Shown piece after piece: positions 1-10,227 of a DNA stretch of 64,000 nucleotides (position 1 is its first letter; each line of letters starts with the position of its first letter). The position numbers were made by a program, and so were the translations under genes. Source of the DNA: Pseudocolwellia sp049933045 (GTDB taxonomy: Bacteria > Pseudomonadota > Gammaproteobacteria > Enterobacterales > Alteromonadaceae); the NCBI RefSeq assembly GCF_049933045.1, contig NZ_CP187926.1, positions 3,782,001-3,846,000 of the forward strand, in the 5' to 3' direction. The notes beneath the pieces are model-generated. The model was not told the DNA's origin. It saw nothing but the letters and a program-made list of their open reading frames with translations, and did no database searches.

Positions 1-107
1 ACAACGGTATACGATTTAGGTGCATTCTTATTTAATGTTAATTCATCTGCTAATAAACCCATAGGTAAAAGTAGGGTAATTATTATTAATAAGACCTTTT
101 TTCTCAT
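1..107 (-). CDS. LysM-type exported protein, N-terminal part
   Basis: This is a partial gene that leaves the window at its left edge, with its ATG at 107-105. The 35 visible residues start MRKKVLLIIITLLLPMGLLA, a lysine-rich n-region followed by a hydrophobic core and an LLA cleavage site, so it is a signal peptide. The next residues end in NKNAPKSYTVV, which resembles the start of a LysM cell-wall-binding repeat (YTVxKGDTLW). A LysM-domain protein divergent from def is common in Vibrio, Shewanella and Colwellia. The LysM call rests on that context and a few residues, so it is tentative; the signal peptide is clear. Confidence 0.6.
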   Translation of the reverse strand, partial: MRKKVLLIIITLLLPMGLLADELTLNKNAPKSYTV

Positions 108-222
108 GCTAGTCTTCCTATTCTTAAGCATTTATCCTAAACCACTATTATTAACTTAAATTAGTAGCTAAAATTGAAACATAACATCCTATGCGAATTT
201 TCGCGAACCCTTTTGGAAAATT

Positions 223-735
223 ATGACCATTTTATCTGTTTTACGCTTTCCAGACGAGAGATTAAAGACCAAAGCAACACAAGTTACTGAAGTTAACGAT
301 AATATTAAAACTATTGTTAATGATATGTTTGAAACCATGTACGACGAAAATGGTGTTGGTTTAGCTGCAACTCAAGTCAATATTCATCAACAAATTGTAG
401 TAATAGATGTTTCTGAAAATAAAGAAACACCTATTGTACTCATAAATCCTGAAATTATTGCTAGAGGTGAAGAAACTCTGATCAATGAAGAAGGCTGTTT
501 ATCAGTACCGGGTTGTTACGCTAAAGTTGATAGACATACACAAGTTACTGTTAAAGCACTCGACATTAACGGTAAAGAATTTACCTTAGACGGCGAAGAG
601 TTATTAGCTATTTGTATTCAACACGAACTAGACCATTTAAAAGGTATTTTGTTTGTTGATTACCTTTCACCATTAAAACGCCAGCGTATAAAAACCAAGC
701 TTGAAAAAGAAGCTCGTTTAAATAACGCCAAATAA
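223..735 (+). CDS. def: peptide deformylase
   Basis: Removes the formyl group from the N-terminal methionine of new proteins in the cytoplasm. All three family motifs are present: GVGLAATQ at residues 44-51, EGCLSVP with the metal-ligand Cys92, and QHELDH with His134, the catalytic Glu135 and His138. At 170 residues it matches the usual type 1B length. It is the first gene of def-fmt-rsmB-trkA, the same order as in E. coli, which pairs the deformylase with the formyltransferase that creates its substrate. The ATG start gives a normal N-terminus. Nothing unusual is seen. Confidence 0.97.
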   Translation: MTILSVLRFPDERLKTKATQVTEVNDNIKTIVNDMFETMYDENGVGLAATQVNIHQQIVVIDVSENKETPIVLINPEIIARGEETLINEEGCLSVPGCYAKVDRHTQVTVKALDINGKEFTLDGEELLAICIQHELDHLKGILFVDYLSPLKRQRIKTKLEKEARLNNAK

Positions 736-754
736 ATAATATTTAGGAAATAAA

Positions 755-1756
755 TTGTCTAAAGCACTTAATATCATTTTTGCAGGTACGCCTGATTTTG
801 CTGCAAAACACCTGAAAGCATTAATCGACTCTGAACATAACGTAGTAGCTGTCTATTGTCCTCCTGACAAACCAGCGGGTCGTGGTAAAAAAATGATGGC
901 ATGCGCTACTAAGCTATTAGCCTTAGAGCATAACTTACCGGTTGAACAACCTGTAAACTTTAAAGCTGAAGCTGACCAAGTTCATCTAGCCACTTATAAA
1001 GCTGATGTAATGGTAGTGGTTGCTTACGGACTTTTATTACCTGAAGTTATTTTAGAGGCCCCCCGTTTAGGTTGTATTAATGTACATGGTTCAATATTAC
1101 CTAAATGGCGTGGTGCTGCGCCAATACAGCGTTCACTTGAAGCTGGTGATGACATTACAGGTGTAACCATAATGCAAATGGATAAAGGTCTTGATACTGG
1201 AGACATGATTTCAACAGCTACTTGCGATATTACCCTTGAAGATACCAGTACAACTTTATATGAGAAATTAGCCATAGCAGGTCCTGCCGCATTAACTGAT
1301 GCTTTAAAGTTAATGAGTACTCACTTACATACTAGTGTTCCACAAAACAATGATCTTGCTACTTATGCTGCTAAATTAGACAAAGCTGAAGCTGAACTCA
1401 ATTGGCAAGAAGACGCTGTAGTTTTACATCGTAAAATTAGAGCTTACATTCCTTGGCCTGTAGCTCAATTTACTTATGTTGAAGCTTCATCAATGAAAGA
1501 GCATCGCATTAGAATTTGGCAAGCCAGTGTTGTTGCAACTGAATCAAATGCTACAGCAGGTACGATTATATCAGCTGATAAACACGGCATCGCTGTTGCC
1601 ACGGGTACCGCTAACCAAGCTATTCAATTAGAAATATTACAAATACCAGGTAAAAAAGCCTTAGCTGTGAGTGATATTCTTAATTCGAAAGCCGATTGGT
1701 TTGTTGCTGGACAAGTAATAACAGGTGCAAACTCAACTGACTTCGGAGCACAATAG
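755..1756 (+). CDS. fmt: methionyl-tRNA formyltransferase
   Basis: Formylates initiator Met-tRNA using 10-formyl-tetrahydrofolate. The N-terminal formyltransferase domain shows the catalytic Asn-His pair in INVHGSILPKWRGAAP and the Asp in MDKGLDTGDM. The C-terminal OB-like tRNA-binding domain follows from about residue 210. The length of 333 residues is slightly above the usual 315. Translation starts at a TTG placed about 6 bases after TAGGAAA. It lies 19 bp after def and 2 bp before rsmB, so the genes are surely co-transcribed. Confidence 0.97.
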   Translation: MSKALNIIFAGTPDFAAKHLKALIDSEHNVVAVYCPPDKPAGRGKKMMACATKLLALEHNLPVEQPVNFKAEADQVHLATYKADVMVVVAYGLLLPEVILEAPRLGCINVHGSILPKWRGAAPIQRSLEAGDDITGVTIMQMDKGLDTGDMISTATCDITLEDTSTTLYEKLAIAGPAALTDALKLMSTHLHTSVPQNNDLATYAAKLDKAEAELNWQEDAVVLHRKIRAYIPWPVAQFTYVEASSMKEHRIRIWQASVVATESNATAGTIISADKHGIAVATGTANQAIQLEILQIPGKKALAVSDILNSKADWFVAGQVITGANSTDFGAQ

Positions 1757-1758
1757 AA

Positions 1759-3063
1759 ATGGCTGCTAATATTAGAGCGCTTGCCGCTAAATGTGCTTAT
1801 GCTGTTATTGATCAAGGTAGAAGCTTAGGCGATGAGCTACCAAAACAAATAGCGAAAATAGATCCAAAAGACAAAGGTCTATTACAAGAAATTTGTTATG
1901 GTGTTTTACGTTATCTACCTGAATTAGAAAACGAAGTTCAGCAACTCATTCAAAAGCCATTAAAAGGAAAACAACGTGTTTTCCATTTTTTGATGCTTGT
2001 TGGTATCTACCAATTAAAATACATGCGTATTCCAGATCATGCTGCTGTTAGTGAAACAGTGGAGGCTGCTAATGCACTTAAAAGTCGTCATCTTGGTGGG
2101 CTAATTAACGGTGTGTTAAGAAACTACCAACGCAAAATAGAAAAACAAACGGATGATACTGAACAACCTGAATTATCAGATCCAGTGAAATACAGTCACC
2201 CGGGTTGGTTTATTAAAAAAATCAAAGTCGCCTACCCTGACCAATGGCAAAATATACTCATTGCTAACCAAGAACGCCCGCCTATGTGGTTAAGAGTAAA
2301 TCAACAACATAACTCTCCAGAAAACTATATTGAACAGCTTAAAAGTGTTGAAGTTGGTTTTGATTACATCGACCCGAAAAGCCAAGCAATTAAACTTAGC
2401 CAAGCCGTTGGCGTAGAAAAACTACCTGGTTTTTCGCTTGGTCATGTTTCTATTCAAGATGGTGCGGCACAACAGGCAGCAATATTATTAGATTGTAAGC
2501 CTAGCGATAATGTACTTGATTGCTGTGCAGCCCCAGGCGGTAAAACCTGTCATATATTAGAAAGCACACCTGACATAGCAAGCATGACAGCGATAGATAT
2601 TGACGAAAACAGACTTGTTCGAGTAAACGAGAACCTTGAACGCCTTCAGCTAGAAGCTAAAGTTATTACTGGAGATGCCGCCAGCCAAGATTGGTGGGAT
2701 GGAAAACTTTACGACAAAATATTACTTGATGTTCCCTGCTCTGCTACTGGTGTTATTCGAAGACACCCAGATATTAAATGGCTACGTAAAGCTGACGACA
2801 TTGAAAAACTCGCTGAACTACAAGCAAAAATACTAAAAAACATATGGTCATTACTCAAACCGGGTGGTACTTTGCTGTACGCAACCTGTAGTATTTTACC
2901 TGAAGAAAATAGTACACAAGTTCAACGCTTTATTGAAAATAATAACGATGTAGACCTTATTCCAATTACAGAGAATGATTCAGATATTGGTTGGCAAATA
3001 CTACCTAATGAGCATTCAATGGATGGATTTTATTACGCTAAACTAGTAAAAAAAGAACAATAA
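1759..3063 (+). CDS. rsmB: 16S rRNA (cytosine-967-C5)-methyltransferase
   Basis: Methylates C967 of 16S rRNA. The first 140 or so residues form a NusB-like RNA-binding domain. The C-terminal Rossmann methyltransferase has the SAM loop DCCAAPGGKTCHI, the VPCSATG motif with one catalytic cysteine, and ATCSILPEEN with the second. At 434 residues it is normal for Sun/RsmB proteins. It starts 2 bp after fmt ends and stops just before trkA, so it sits in the middle of a tightly packed operon. Confidence 0.96.
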   Translation: MAANIRALAAKCAYAVIDQGRSLGDELPKQIAKIDPKDKGLLQEICYGVLRYLPELENEVQQLIQKPLKGKQRVFHFLMLVGIYQLKYMRIPDHAAVSETVEAANALKSRHLGGLINGVLRNYQRKIEKQTDDTEQPELSDPVKYSHPGWFIKKIKVAYPDQWQNILIANQERPPMWLRVNQQHNSPENYIEQLKSVEVGFDYIDPKSQAIKLSQAVGVEKLPGFSLGHVSIQDGAAQQAAILLDCKPSDNVLDCCAAPGGKTCHILESTPDIASMTAIDIDENRLVRVNENLERLQLEAKVITGDAASQDWWDGKLYDKILLDVPCSATGVIRRHPDIKWLRKADDIEKLAELQAKILKNIWSLLKPGGTLLYATCSILPEENSTQVQRFIENNNDVDLIPITENDSDIGWQILPNEHSMDGFYYAKLVKKEQ

Positions 3064-3064
3064 A

Positions 3065-4444
3065 ATGAAAATAGTTATTATTGGCGCAGGTCAAGTGGGT
3101 GGTACTCTAGCTGAGAATTTAGTTAGAGAAGAAAACGATATAACACTTATAGATATCAACAACGACACCTTACTTGAACTTCAAGATAAAATGGATTTAC
3201 AAGTCGTTCAAGGACAAGGTTGTCACCCAGATGTGCTAATAAAAGCAGGTATTGAAGATGCTGATTTGGTTATAGCAGTAACCAGTGATGACGCAACCAA
3301 TATGATCGCCTGCCAAATTTGTTATTCTTTATTTAGAACTAGTACTAAAATAGCTCGTATCCGTTCATCTAAAATATTGAAATACCAAGAACAATTATTT
3401 CAAAACGAAAATATCCCTGTTGATCACATAATTGCGCCTGAGCAGCTTGTCACACGTGATATTGCACGTTTAATTGATTATCCAGGGGCATTACAAGTAT
3501 TAGAATTTGCTGAAGGTAAAGTGAGCTTAGTTGCGGTTAAAGCCTACTATGGTGGTTTATTAGTTGGTCATGCCCTTTCTACATTAAAAGAACACATTCC
3601 AAATATTGATACCCGTGTTGCTGCAATTTATCGAAACGGGAAGCCAATTAGACCTTTAGGTACAACAATCATTGAAGCTGATGATGAAGTGTTTTTTATT
3701 GCGGCAAGTATTCATATTCGTGCAGTAATGAACGAGCTACAGAAACTAGAACCCGCATATAAACGTATTATGATTGCAGGTGGCGGTAATATCGGTTCTG
3801 GCTTAGCGCGTATATTAGAAAAAAACCATCAAGTTAAATTGATCGAGCGCTCACCAGCACGTGCTGAATATTTAGCATCAGAATTAAGTGATACACTTGT
3901 ATTTACAGGCGATTCTTCAGATCAAGAATTACTCCTAGAAGAACACATAGATCAATTTGATGTGTTTATTGCCGTTACTAATGACGATGAAGCAAATATT
4001 ATGTCGTCGTTATTAGCTAAAAAATTAGGTGTAAGAAAAGCCATGGTACTCATTCAACGTGATGCTTATGTTGACTTACTTCATGGTGGCAACATAGATA
4101 TTGCCGTATCGCCGCAACACGCGACTATTTCAGCGTTACTGACACATGTACGTCGAGGTAATATCGCTAATGTATATAGTTTACGAGGTGGTTCAGCCGA
4201 AGCTATAGAGATAGCGGCTCAAGGTGATGAGAAATCATCAAAAGTAGTAGGTAGAACAATCAAATCTTTGAAGTTACCGCCAGGTGCTAATATTGGTGCT
4301 ATTGTGCGTGGTAATGAAGTAATTATTGCTCATTCAAATACTAAAATATTGTCAGAAGACCAAGTGATAATATTCCTAGTGAACAAGCGCTATATATCTG
4401 AAGTTGAAGCTTTATTTCAATTAGACGCTTTAAGCTTCTATTAA
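3065..4444 (+). CDS. trkA: Trk potassium uptake regulatory protein TrkA
   Basis: Cytoplasmic NAD-binding regulator of the Trk potassium channel. It contains two tandem RCK units, each with a Rossmann loop: GAGQVGGTL near residue 7 and GGGNIGSGL near residue 239. Each is followed by a TrkA-C subdomain. At 459 residues it matches E. coli TrkA (458). Its ATG lies 2 bases after the rsmB stop codon. The membrane partner TrkH is encoded convergently next door. Confidence 0.97.
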   Translation: MKIVIIGAGQVGGTLAENLVREENDITLIDINNDTLLELQDKMDLQVVQGQGCHPDVLIKAGIEDADLVIAVTSDDATNMIACQICYSLFRTSTKIARIRSSKILKYQEQLFQNENIPVDHIIAPEQLVTRDIARLIDYPGALQVLEFAEGKVSLVAVKAYYGGLLVGHALSTLKEHIPNIDTRVAAIYRNGKPIRPLGTTIIEADDEVFFIAASIHIRAVMNELQKLEPAYKRIMIAGGGNIGSGLARILEKNHQVKLIERSPARAEYLASELSDTLVFTGDSSDQELLLEEHIDQFDVFIAVTNDDEANIMSSLLAKKLGVRKAMVLIQRDAYVDLLHGGNIDIAVSPQHATISALLTHVRRGNIANVYSLRGGSAEAIEIAAQGDEKSSKVVGRTIKSLKLPPGANIGAIVRGNEVIIAHSNTKILSEDQVIIFLVNKRYISEVEALFQLDALSFY

Positions 4445-4473
4445 TATTCTGTTGGCGTGTTTCAAACTAATCA

Positions 4474-4502
4474 AATCAACATATCCAAAGGGTGTGTTGG
4501 TT
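4474..4502 (+). terminator. possible trkA terminator hairpin
   Basis: A 13-bp stem with a three-base AAA loop lies between the convergent trkA and trkH stop codons. Several of its pairs are G-U, so it would fold well only in the plus-strand transcript, which assigns it to trkA. There is no strong T-tract, so termination is uncertain. Confidence 0.35.
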
Positions 4503-4523
4503 TAAACATTACTTATTGATAAA

Positions 4524-6005
4524 TTATGAACGCCAAAATCCTGGTGTAAATAAAACCAATAGTGTAAATATCTCAAGTCGCCCAAACAGCATAGCAACAA
4601 TTAACACCCACTTACTAAAGTCACCTAAGCTAGAAAAGTTACTCGCCACCTCACCTAACCCCGGCCCTAAATTATTTAAGCATGCCGCAACAGCAGTAAA
4701 AGCTGTAATTTCGTCGACACCTGAGGCAAGCAATAACAACATACACACTACAAATACAGCAGTATATGCTGAGAAGAATCCCCAAATAGCTTCCACTACT
4801 TTGTTCGGTAAAGCTTTTTTGCCTAATTTAATACTGAAAATAGCTTTAGGGTGGATCAATTTATTTAGCTCTCTAAAGCCTTGTAGGTATAAAAGTAATA
4901 TACGAACTACTTTCATACCACCGCCCGTACTACCAGCACAGCCACCAATAAAACTTGAGAAAATAAGTAACAAAGGCAGTAGTGTTGGCCAACTAGCAAA
5001 CGAAACAGGAGTAACACCATCAACTATAGGAACTGAAGATGAGAAGCCTGCTGTCGTACTCATAGATACAGCATGAAATAAAGCTTGATCGAATGCTTCA
5101 AATTCATTGTTATAGGTATTGTGTGCCAATAACACAGCAAAACAAATAGCGGTTAATACAAATTGAATGGAGATGAATACTTTAAATTCTGGATCGTAAA
5201 AATAATTACGTAATGATTTACTATGCAATACAGCAAAATGTAATGCGAAATTAACACCAGCTACCAACAAAAAGAAAACACAAATGAAGTTAATAAGTGG
5301 GCTACCAAAAGCTCCCATACTTGCATCATGAGTTGAAAAACCACCAATAGCGATTGTTGAGAAAGCATGACAAATAGCATCAAATGTCGACATACCTGCC
5401 AACCAATAACACAACGAACAAAGCACTGTTAACGAAAGATAGATATACCACAAATGTTTAGCGGTATCAGCAATCCGTGGTGTCATTTTTGAGTCTTTTA
5501 CTGGCCCAGGAGTTTCTGCTCTATATAGCTGCATCCCCCCTACACCAAGCATAGGTAAAACGGCTACAGCTAATACGATTATCCCCATACCACCTAACCA
5601 TTGTAGTTGCTGGCGATACCATAATACGGCATGAGGCAAACCATCAATTTTAGTTAATATGGTTGCGCCTGTTGTTGTTAGCCCTGAAAAAGATTCAAAA
5701 AAAGCATCTGCAAACGATAAATTAGGTTCTTCAAGAAGTAGCAGTGGAATAGCAGAGAAACTGGCGAGAACGGTCCAGAAAAGTACAACAATGAGAAAAC
5801 CCTCTCGAGGTCTTAAGTCATCTTTATATGTTCGATTCGGATACCAAGAGGCGATACCAACCACTAAACAAAATATAAAAGCCATTAAAAATGGTAAGCC
5901 ACCACCATCCCTATATATCAAAGAGATAAATGCTGGCGGCAACATGGTTACACTAAGAATAGCAACGAGTAGCCCTAAAATTCGAATTATATTTTTGTAT
6001 TGCAC
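4524..6005 (-). CDS. trkH: Trk system potassium channel TrkH
   Basis: Integral membrane, potassium-selective subunit of Trk. The four selectivity-loop regions of the family are visible: GLTTTGATIL, AIGGFSTHDAS, SMSTTAGFSSS and NNLGPGLG. Many hydrophobic segments surround them. At 493 residues it is close to the E. coli length (483). The start is GTG at 6005-6003, giving MQYKNIIRIL. It heads away from the yigZ-pepQ pair on the same strand, in the same trio arrangement as pepQ-yigZ-trkH in enterobacteria. Confidence 0.97.
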   Translation of the reverse strand: MQYKNIIRILGLLVAILSVTMLPPAFISLIYRDGGGLPFLMAFIFCLVVGIASWYPNRTYKDDLRPREGFLIVVLFWTVLASFSAIPLLLLEEPNLSFADAFFESFSGLTTTGATILTKIDGLPHAVLWYRQQLQWLGGMGIIVLAVAVLPMLGVGGMQLYRAETPGPVKDSKMTPRIADTAKHLWYIYLSLTVLCSLCYWLAGMSTFDAICHAFSTIAIGGFSTHDASMGAFGSPLINFICVFFLLVAGVNFALHFAVLHSKSLRNYFYDPEFKVFISIQFVLTAICFAVLLAHNTYNNEFEAFDQALFHAVSMSTTAGFSSSVPIVDGVTPVSFASWPTLLPLLLIFSSFIGGCAGSTGGGMKVVRILLLYLQGFRELNKLIHPKAIFSIKLGKKALPNKVVEAIWGFFSAYTAVFVVCMLLLLASGVDEITAFTAVAACLNNLGPGLGEVASNFSSLGDFSKWVLIVAMLFGRLEIFTLLVLFTPGFWRS

Positions 6006-6044
6006 GTTTTGTCGATCTTAATTGTTGTTATGACTGGTTATTTA

Positions 6045-6680
6045 TCAGTTATTTTCACTAGGCTGTTTGTCTACTTTACGTAACGTAATAGAGCCTGATG
6101 AAATGATTTGTATTTGTTGCTCTATTTGTTCAAGATTATCTTGTGGTACGTTAACTAATAACTTAATTTCAGCTGAAAAATCTTGTTCTACAACAAGACC
6201 TTTTGATTTTTCAATAACATGTAGTACATCATTTATTTGAGTATATTGACACGCTAGCGTTCTAGAAACCATAGGTATTTTTATTTTACTGGTTAACAAA
6301 GTTAAAGCTTCTCTAACGCTGCCACCATAAGCTCTTTGCAAGCCACCAGTACCTAATTTAGTACCACCAAAATAGCGAACAACTACAGCACAAACCTCAC
6401 CAACGCCATGACCTTGCAATACTGACAACATAGGCCGCCCTGCAGTACCTGAAGGTTCTCCATCATCTGAAAAACCATAATACTGACTACTATCGGGTCT
6501 TTCAGACAAATAGGCATAACAATGATGTGAAGCTTGGGGATGTAGTTGCTGAATGTCTTTAACAAACACCTTGCAAGCGTCTATTGACGTACAAGGTGTT
6601 AGGTAACAAATAAACCGACTACGATTAACTATTATTTCTTCAATAACATCATTGTCAGCAACTAGATAAGAGGTAGACAC
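6045..6680 (-). CDS. yigZ: YigZ/IMPACT family protein
   Basis: UPF0029/IMPACT family protein of uncertain molecular role, related to the eukaryotic translation-control protein IMPACT. The signature DDGEPSGTAGRPML and the following VVRYFGGTKLGTGGL block are intact. A small C-terminal DUF1949 domain follows from about residue 140. Length (211) is typical. It begins with GTG only 3 bp after the pepQ stop codon, so it is translated as part of a pepQ-yigZ-trkH unit. Confidence 0.93.
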   Translation of the reverse strand: MSTSYLVADNDVIEEIIVNRSRFICYLTPCTSIDACKVFVKDIQQLHPQASHHCYAYLSERPDSSQYYGFSDDGEPSGTAGRPMLSVLQGHGVGEVCAVVVRYFGGTKLGTGGLQRAYGGSVREALTLLTSKIKIPMVSRTLACQYTQINDVLHVIEKSKGLVVEQDFSAEIKLLVNVPQDNLEQIEQQIQIISSGSITLRKVDKQPSENN

Positions 6681-6683
6681 AAT

Positions 6684-8000
6684 TTATAAGTCGAGGTCTC
6701 TAGTCATATTTTCGTTATGAAGTTGATGAACAATAATATTATCTTCAATACGAATACCACCATAAACTTTCATTTCGTCTATAGCGCTCCAATTGATCAT
6801 CTTAGAATTTTTTGATGCTTTTAATTTACTTAAAAGTGAATCAATAAAATATAAGCCTGGCTCAATAGTAAAAACTTGATTAGCTTCAATGATACGACTT
6901 GTTCTTAAGAATGGATGTTCTTCTGGAGAGGTAACATGTGTACCTCGCTCATCTGCCATAAAGCCACCAACATCATGTGTTTGTAAGCCTAAGTGATGAC
7001 CTAAACCATGAGGGAAGAATGTTGAAATAATACCCGCTTCAAAAGCTTGTTCTGCAGTAACATTGATAAAATCAAATTCGGCTAAAACATTACCTATATC
7101 TTTGTATGTTTGAATATGTAAATCAACATAACTAGCACCAGGCTTTAATCTATCTACCGCTTTAAGCATTAAGCTATCCATACGTGCAATAAGATCTGCA
7201 AATTTGTCACGTTTAAAAGAATATGTACGAGTAATATCAGCACCATAACCACTGAAGCTAGCACCTGCATCAATTAAAAATGAACGATGAGCTTGAGGTA
7301 CGCTTTTTTCAAGAGCGGTATAATGCAATATCGATGCATTTTTATTTAATGCAACAATATTTCCATAAGGTGTTTCGTTTGCAGTATGTTGAATGGTTTT
7401 TAAATAATGTTGTTGAATATCAAATTCTGAAGCGCCATCTAAAAATGCAGCTTTAGCAGCTTTATGCCCTTTAACTGCAATAGTATTTGCACGACGTAAA
7501 CACACTAGCTCGTATTCTGTTTTATAAGCTCGGTGATAATGAATATAGTTTAATGATGATTCAGGATTAATAAACTCAAAACCTAAAGCTTTAGCAACTT
7601 CTGTATGCGCGCCAATGTAGGCAAAACCTTTTTTATCATAAGGTAATAACTTTTCTACATCTTTAGCGTTGCTGATCACCTTAATATCAAAGCTTTCATT
7701 CCAATAGTTATCTTCGAGCACCTCAACTTTATGCCAAAAATCATCTGGCTGATAATAAATAAGCGTAGGCTTATCTTCACCATTAATAATTAACCAAGAG
7801 TTAGGCAAGTTAGTTAAAGGTAGCCATGCTTTAAAGTGAGGGTTAACTTTAAATGGGTAGCTGTAATCATCTAAGAACACTTTAATTTCTTGACCAGAAT
7901 GAATAACAAAACCTTGCAGGTTGTCTCTCTGTAGTGCTTTTTTACTTCTGCTTTGTAGTTCAGCTATGTGACTAGGGTAATATTTTTGTAATTCATTCAT
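6684..8000 (-). CDS. pepQ: Xaa-Pro dipeptidase
   Basis: Manganese-dependent M24 family peptidase that cleaves X-Pro dipeptides in the cytoplasm. The five metal ligands can be placed: two Asp in the segment DAGASFSGYGADITRTYSF, the His in FFPHGLGHHLG, Glu in IEPGLYF and Glu in GGIRIEDN. Its 438 residues are close to E. coli PepQ (443). It is first in the pepQ-yigZ-trkH unit, with a 86-bp gap to slt upstream. Confidence 0.95.
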   Translation of the reverse strand: MNELQKYYPSHIAELQSRSKKALQRDNLQGFVIHSGQEIKVFLDDYSYPFKVNPHFKAWLPLTNLPNSWLIINGEDKPTLIYYQPDDFWHKVEVLEDNYWNESFDIKVISNAKDVEKLLPYDKKGFAYIGAHTEVAKALGFEFINPESSLNYIHYHRAYKTEYELVCLRRANTIAVKGHKAAKAAFLDGASEFDIQQHYLKTIQHTANETPYGNIVALNKNASILHYTALEKSVPQAHRSFLIDAGASFSGYGADITRTYSFKRDKFADLIARMDSLMLKAVDRLKPGASYVDLHIQTYKDIGNVLAEFDFINVTAEQAFEAGIISTFFPHGLGHHLGLQTHDVGGFMADERGTHVTSPEEHPFLRTSRIIEANQVFTIEPGLYFIDSLLSKLKASKNSKMINWSAIDEMKVYGGIRIEDNIIVHQLHNENMTRDLDL

Positions 8001-8086
8001 ATTAGAAATTCCATTAAAACTTTGCGACTAAACACATTGTACCACTAGAGTTAAGTTTAGGGTCGACTGATCTCGATTATGCTTAA

Positions 8087-9991
8087 CTATATTTTACTTT
8101 TAAGCAGATCTTCAAATATAGGATCATTTTCCCCAAGCTTAAATTGATATATTTGTTGGTACGCTAATACACTTTTTACATATTCACGCGTTTCTTTAAA
8201 AGGGATTGTTTCTATCCACATATCAATAGGCATGCCCTGCACGTCTTTTACCCATTGCTTAACTCGATGAGGTCCTGCGTTATATGATGCTGTAGCTAAA
8301 ACATGATTACCTATGTATTGGTCTGACAGCATTTTTAAATATTTAGTACCTAACTTCACATTATATTCAGCGTTAAATAAATAATGGCTGGAAACTCTTT
8401 TACGATCTAATTGTTTTGCTGTTGCTGGCATTATTTGCATCAAGCCTCTAGCGCCAGCTCCCGAGTTAGCATCAGGCATAAAAGAACTTTCTCTACGAGC
8501 AATAGCAAATGCCCAAGCAGGATCAATATTATTTTTGTTAGCATGTAATTTAATATCGTCTCCAAAAGCGAGTGGAAATCTTAAATCAACATCATTTAAG
8601 TACCCAACTTTAGGTAAGGTAAAAATAGCTCGATCGAACCAGTGATGTTCATTTGATACTTTAGATGCAATTAACTTTTCACGTTCAGTTAGTTTAGCTA
8701 ACCAATAGTTCCACTCTTTTCGTGCCTCACTATATTTTTTAATATGAAAAAGTTCAAACGCCCTTATTGCAGCATCATCTTTAAGTAAGGTATTTCTTTC
8801 AATGTCTGTTATTTTTATGGGTTCATCTTGCAAATTATAAGGTGCTTTTAGATACCCAGCCGCTAAAAATCCATAGTAATGCCTATTTTCGGCTAATATT
8901 TTAAGCCCTGCTAAGCCTTGTTCTTTATTATTTGTTTCGACCAAACTACGGCTATGCCAGTACTGCCACTGATTACTACTTTGCTTTGCTACAGGAAAGC
9001 TTTCAAGTTCTCTTAATATGAGATCCCAATTCTGTTTTCTCAATACATCAGCTATTCGCCATTGCGCTATGCTAGAAGTTAAAAACTCTTCATCTACCTG
9101 ATGTAACCATTTTTGAGCTTCAGGATGGTTATTATTTGCTAGCGACAGTGCAAATTTTTGGGTGATTTCTTGTTGCTGTTGTTGAGTTAATTTTAGTTTT
9201 ATTTTTAATTTACTATATATATCAATGGCTTTTTCAGGCTCACGCCAAATAAGCCGTTTTATACCGTAAGTAAAAATTTCAGCTTCTCTCGCGTTGAACT
9301 TTTTAAAAACATTGCTTCGAGTTATATAAGCTGGACTGCGTCTAACCTTATGCCATAGAGTTCCCAAATAACGTTCAGAGCTAGGAAGTAATTTTGTTAA
9401 ATAAGGTAATAAAGTATGTTTGCCTCCATCGGCTGCTAAACCAATTCTTTGCCAAACAACATCTTCCGTTAAATAACCGGCCGTTTTCCATTTTTTAAAT
9501 AACGGATCACAAATCTTAGGTTGAGATTTACCCACAGTCCAAAGCTTAGTTACTTTAGGTAAAATAACTTCTTTTGCTACACCTTTATCTAAGCTGTATC
9601 GATAATACGCACAGTTTAAAGTAGCTACGCTTGTTGGTTTGTAGTGATATAAGAATAAGTTTTGTTGTTTATTTTCTATTAAAAACTCTAACCATTTTTT
9701 TCTTAATGGCCAATCTAAAGGTGTCCCTTCATATTTTTTTAAAAACTGAGTTATTTCGTTACCGTCGGTAATGCTTATTTTATGCATTAAACGTTGCTGA
9801 TCTAGGTAAGGTCTTAACGGATAGTTATCTAGCTGTTCATATAACTTTTGAAACTCATCGGGCTTAGATTGCCATATTTTTTTCTCTGCTTCTAAAAAAA
9901 CATTACGCTGAGAGCTATTTACTGCAGAACTAGAGTTGGCAAAGAAACTCGGTAAAAGTACGGAAATTAATAAGACATTTTTAAAAAACAA
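8087..9991 (-). CDS. slt: soluble lytic murein transglycosylase
   Basis: Periplasmic enzyme that cleaves the glycan strand of peptidoglycan to 1,6-anhydro products. The protein starts with a signal peptide (MFFKNVLLISVLLPSFFANS). A long alpha-superhelical U/L region of about 450 residues follows. The C-terminal SLT domain contains ARRESSF with the catalytic Glu, then GARGLMQIMPATAKQ and ATASYNAGPHRV. At 634 residues it matches Slt70. The start codon appears to be TTG at 9991-9989. It is likely a single-gene unit. Confidence 0.94.
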   Translation of the reverse strand: MFFKNVLLISVLLPSFFANSSSAVNSSQRNVFLEAEKKIWQSKPDEFQKLYEQLDNYPLRPYLDQQRLMHKISITDGNEITQFLKKYEGTPLDWPLRKKWLEFLIENKQQNLFLYHYKPTSVATLNCAYYRYSLDKGVAKEVILPKVTKLWTVGKSQPKICDPLFKKWKTAGYLTEDVVWQRIGLAADGGKHTLLPYLTKLLPSSERYLGTLWHKVRRSPAYITRSNVFKKFNAREAEIFTYGIKRLIWREPEKAIDIYSKLKIKLKLTQQQQQEITQKFALSLANNNHPEAQKWLHQVDEEFLTSSIAQWRIADVLRKQNWDLILRELESFPVAKQSSNQWQYWHSRSLVETNNKEQGLAGLKILAENRHYYGFLAAGYLKAPYNLQDEPIKITDIERNTLLKDDAAIRAFELFHIKKYSEARKEWNYWLAKLTEREKLIASKVSNEHHWFDRAIFTLPKVGYLNDVDLRFPLAFGDDIKLHANKNNIDPAWAFAIARRESSFMPDANSGAGARGLMQIMPATAKQLDRKRVSSHYLFNAEYNVKLGTKYLKMLSDQYIGNHVLATASYNAGPHRVKQWVKDVQGMPIDMWIETIPFKETREYVKSVLAYQQIYQFKLGENDPIFEDLLKSKI

Positions 9992-10227
9992 GTTGGCTCC
10001 AAGCCTAAAAAGTATGTTTGAAAACTATATATACATTATTCTCTCAACGCCTTATAAATCAAGGTAAAATGAATATTTTTGTAAAATAAATTTGTAACCA
10101 AATAACTGAGTTCTTTTTAAAAAACATTTAATTCATGAGTTTTTCATAGTTATATATTTTTAATGGTTGATAAAATGAATGCAATGCTTAAACTTATGCT
10201 TCTTTTTACAAGGCTACCGAGGGTTTA

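Noticed and set aside
4492..5076. Long plus-strand open frame over trkH
   Set aside because: It lies opposite the strongly conserved TrkH coding sequence and its product resembles no family.
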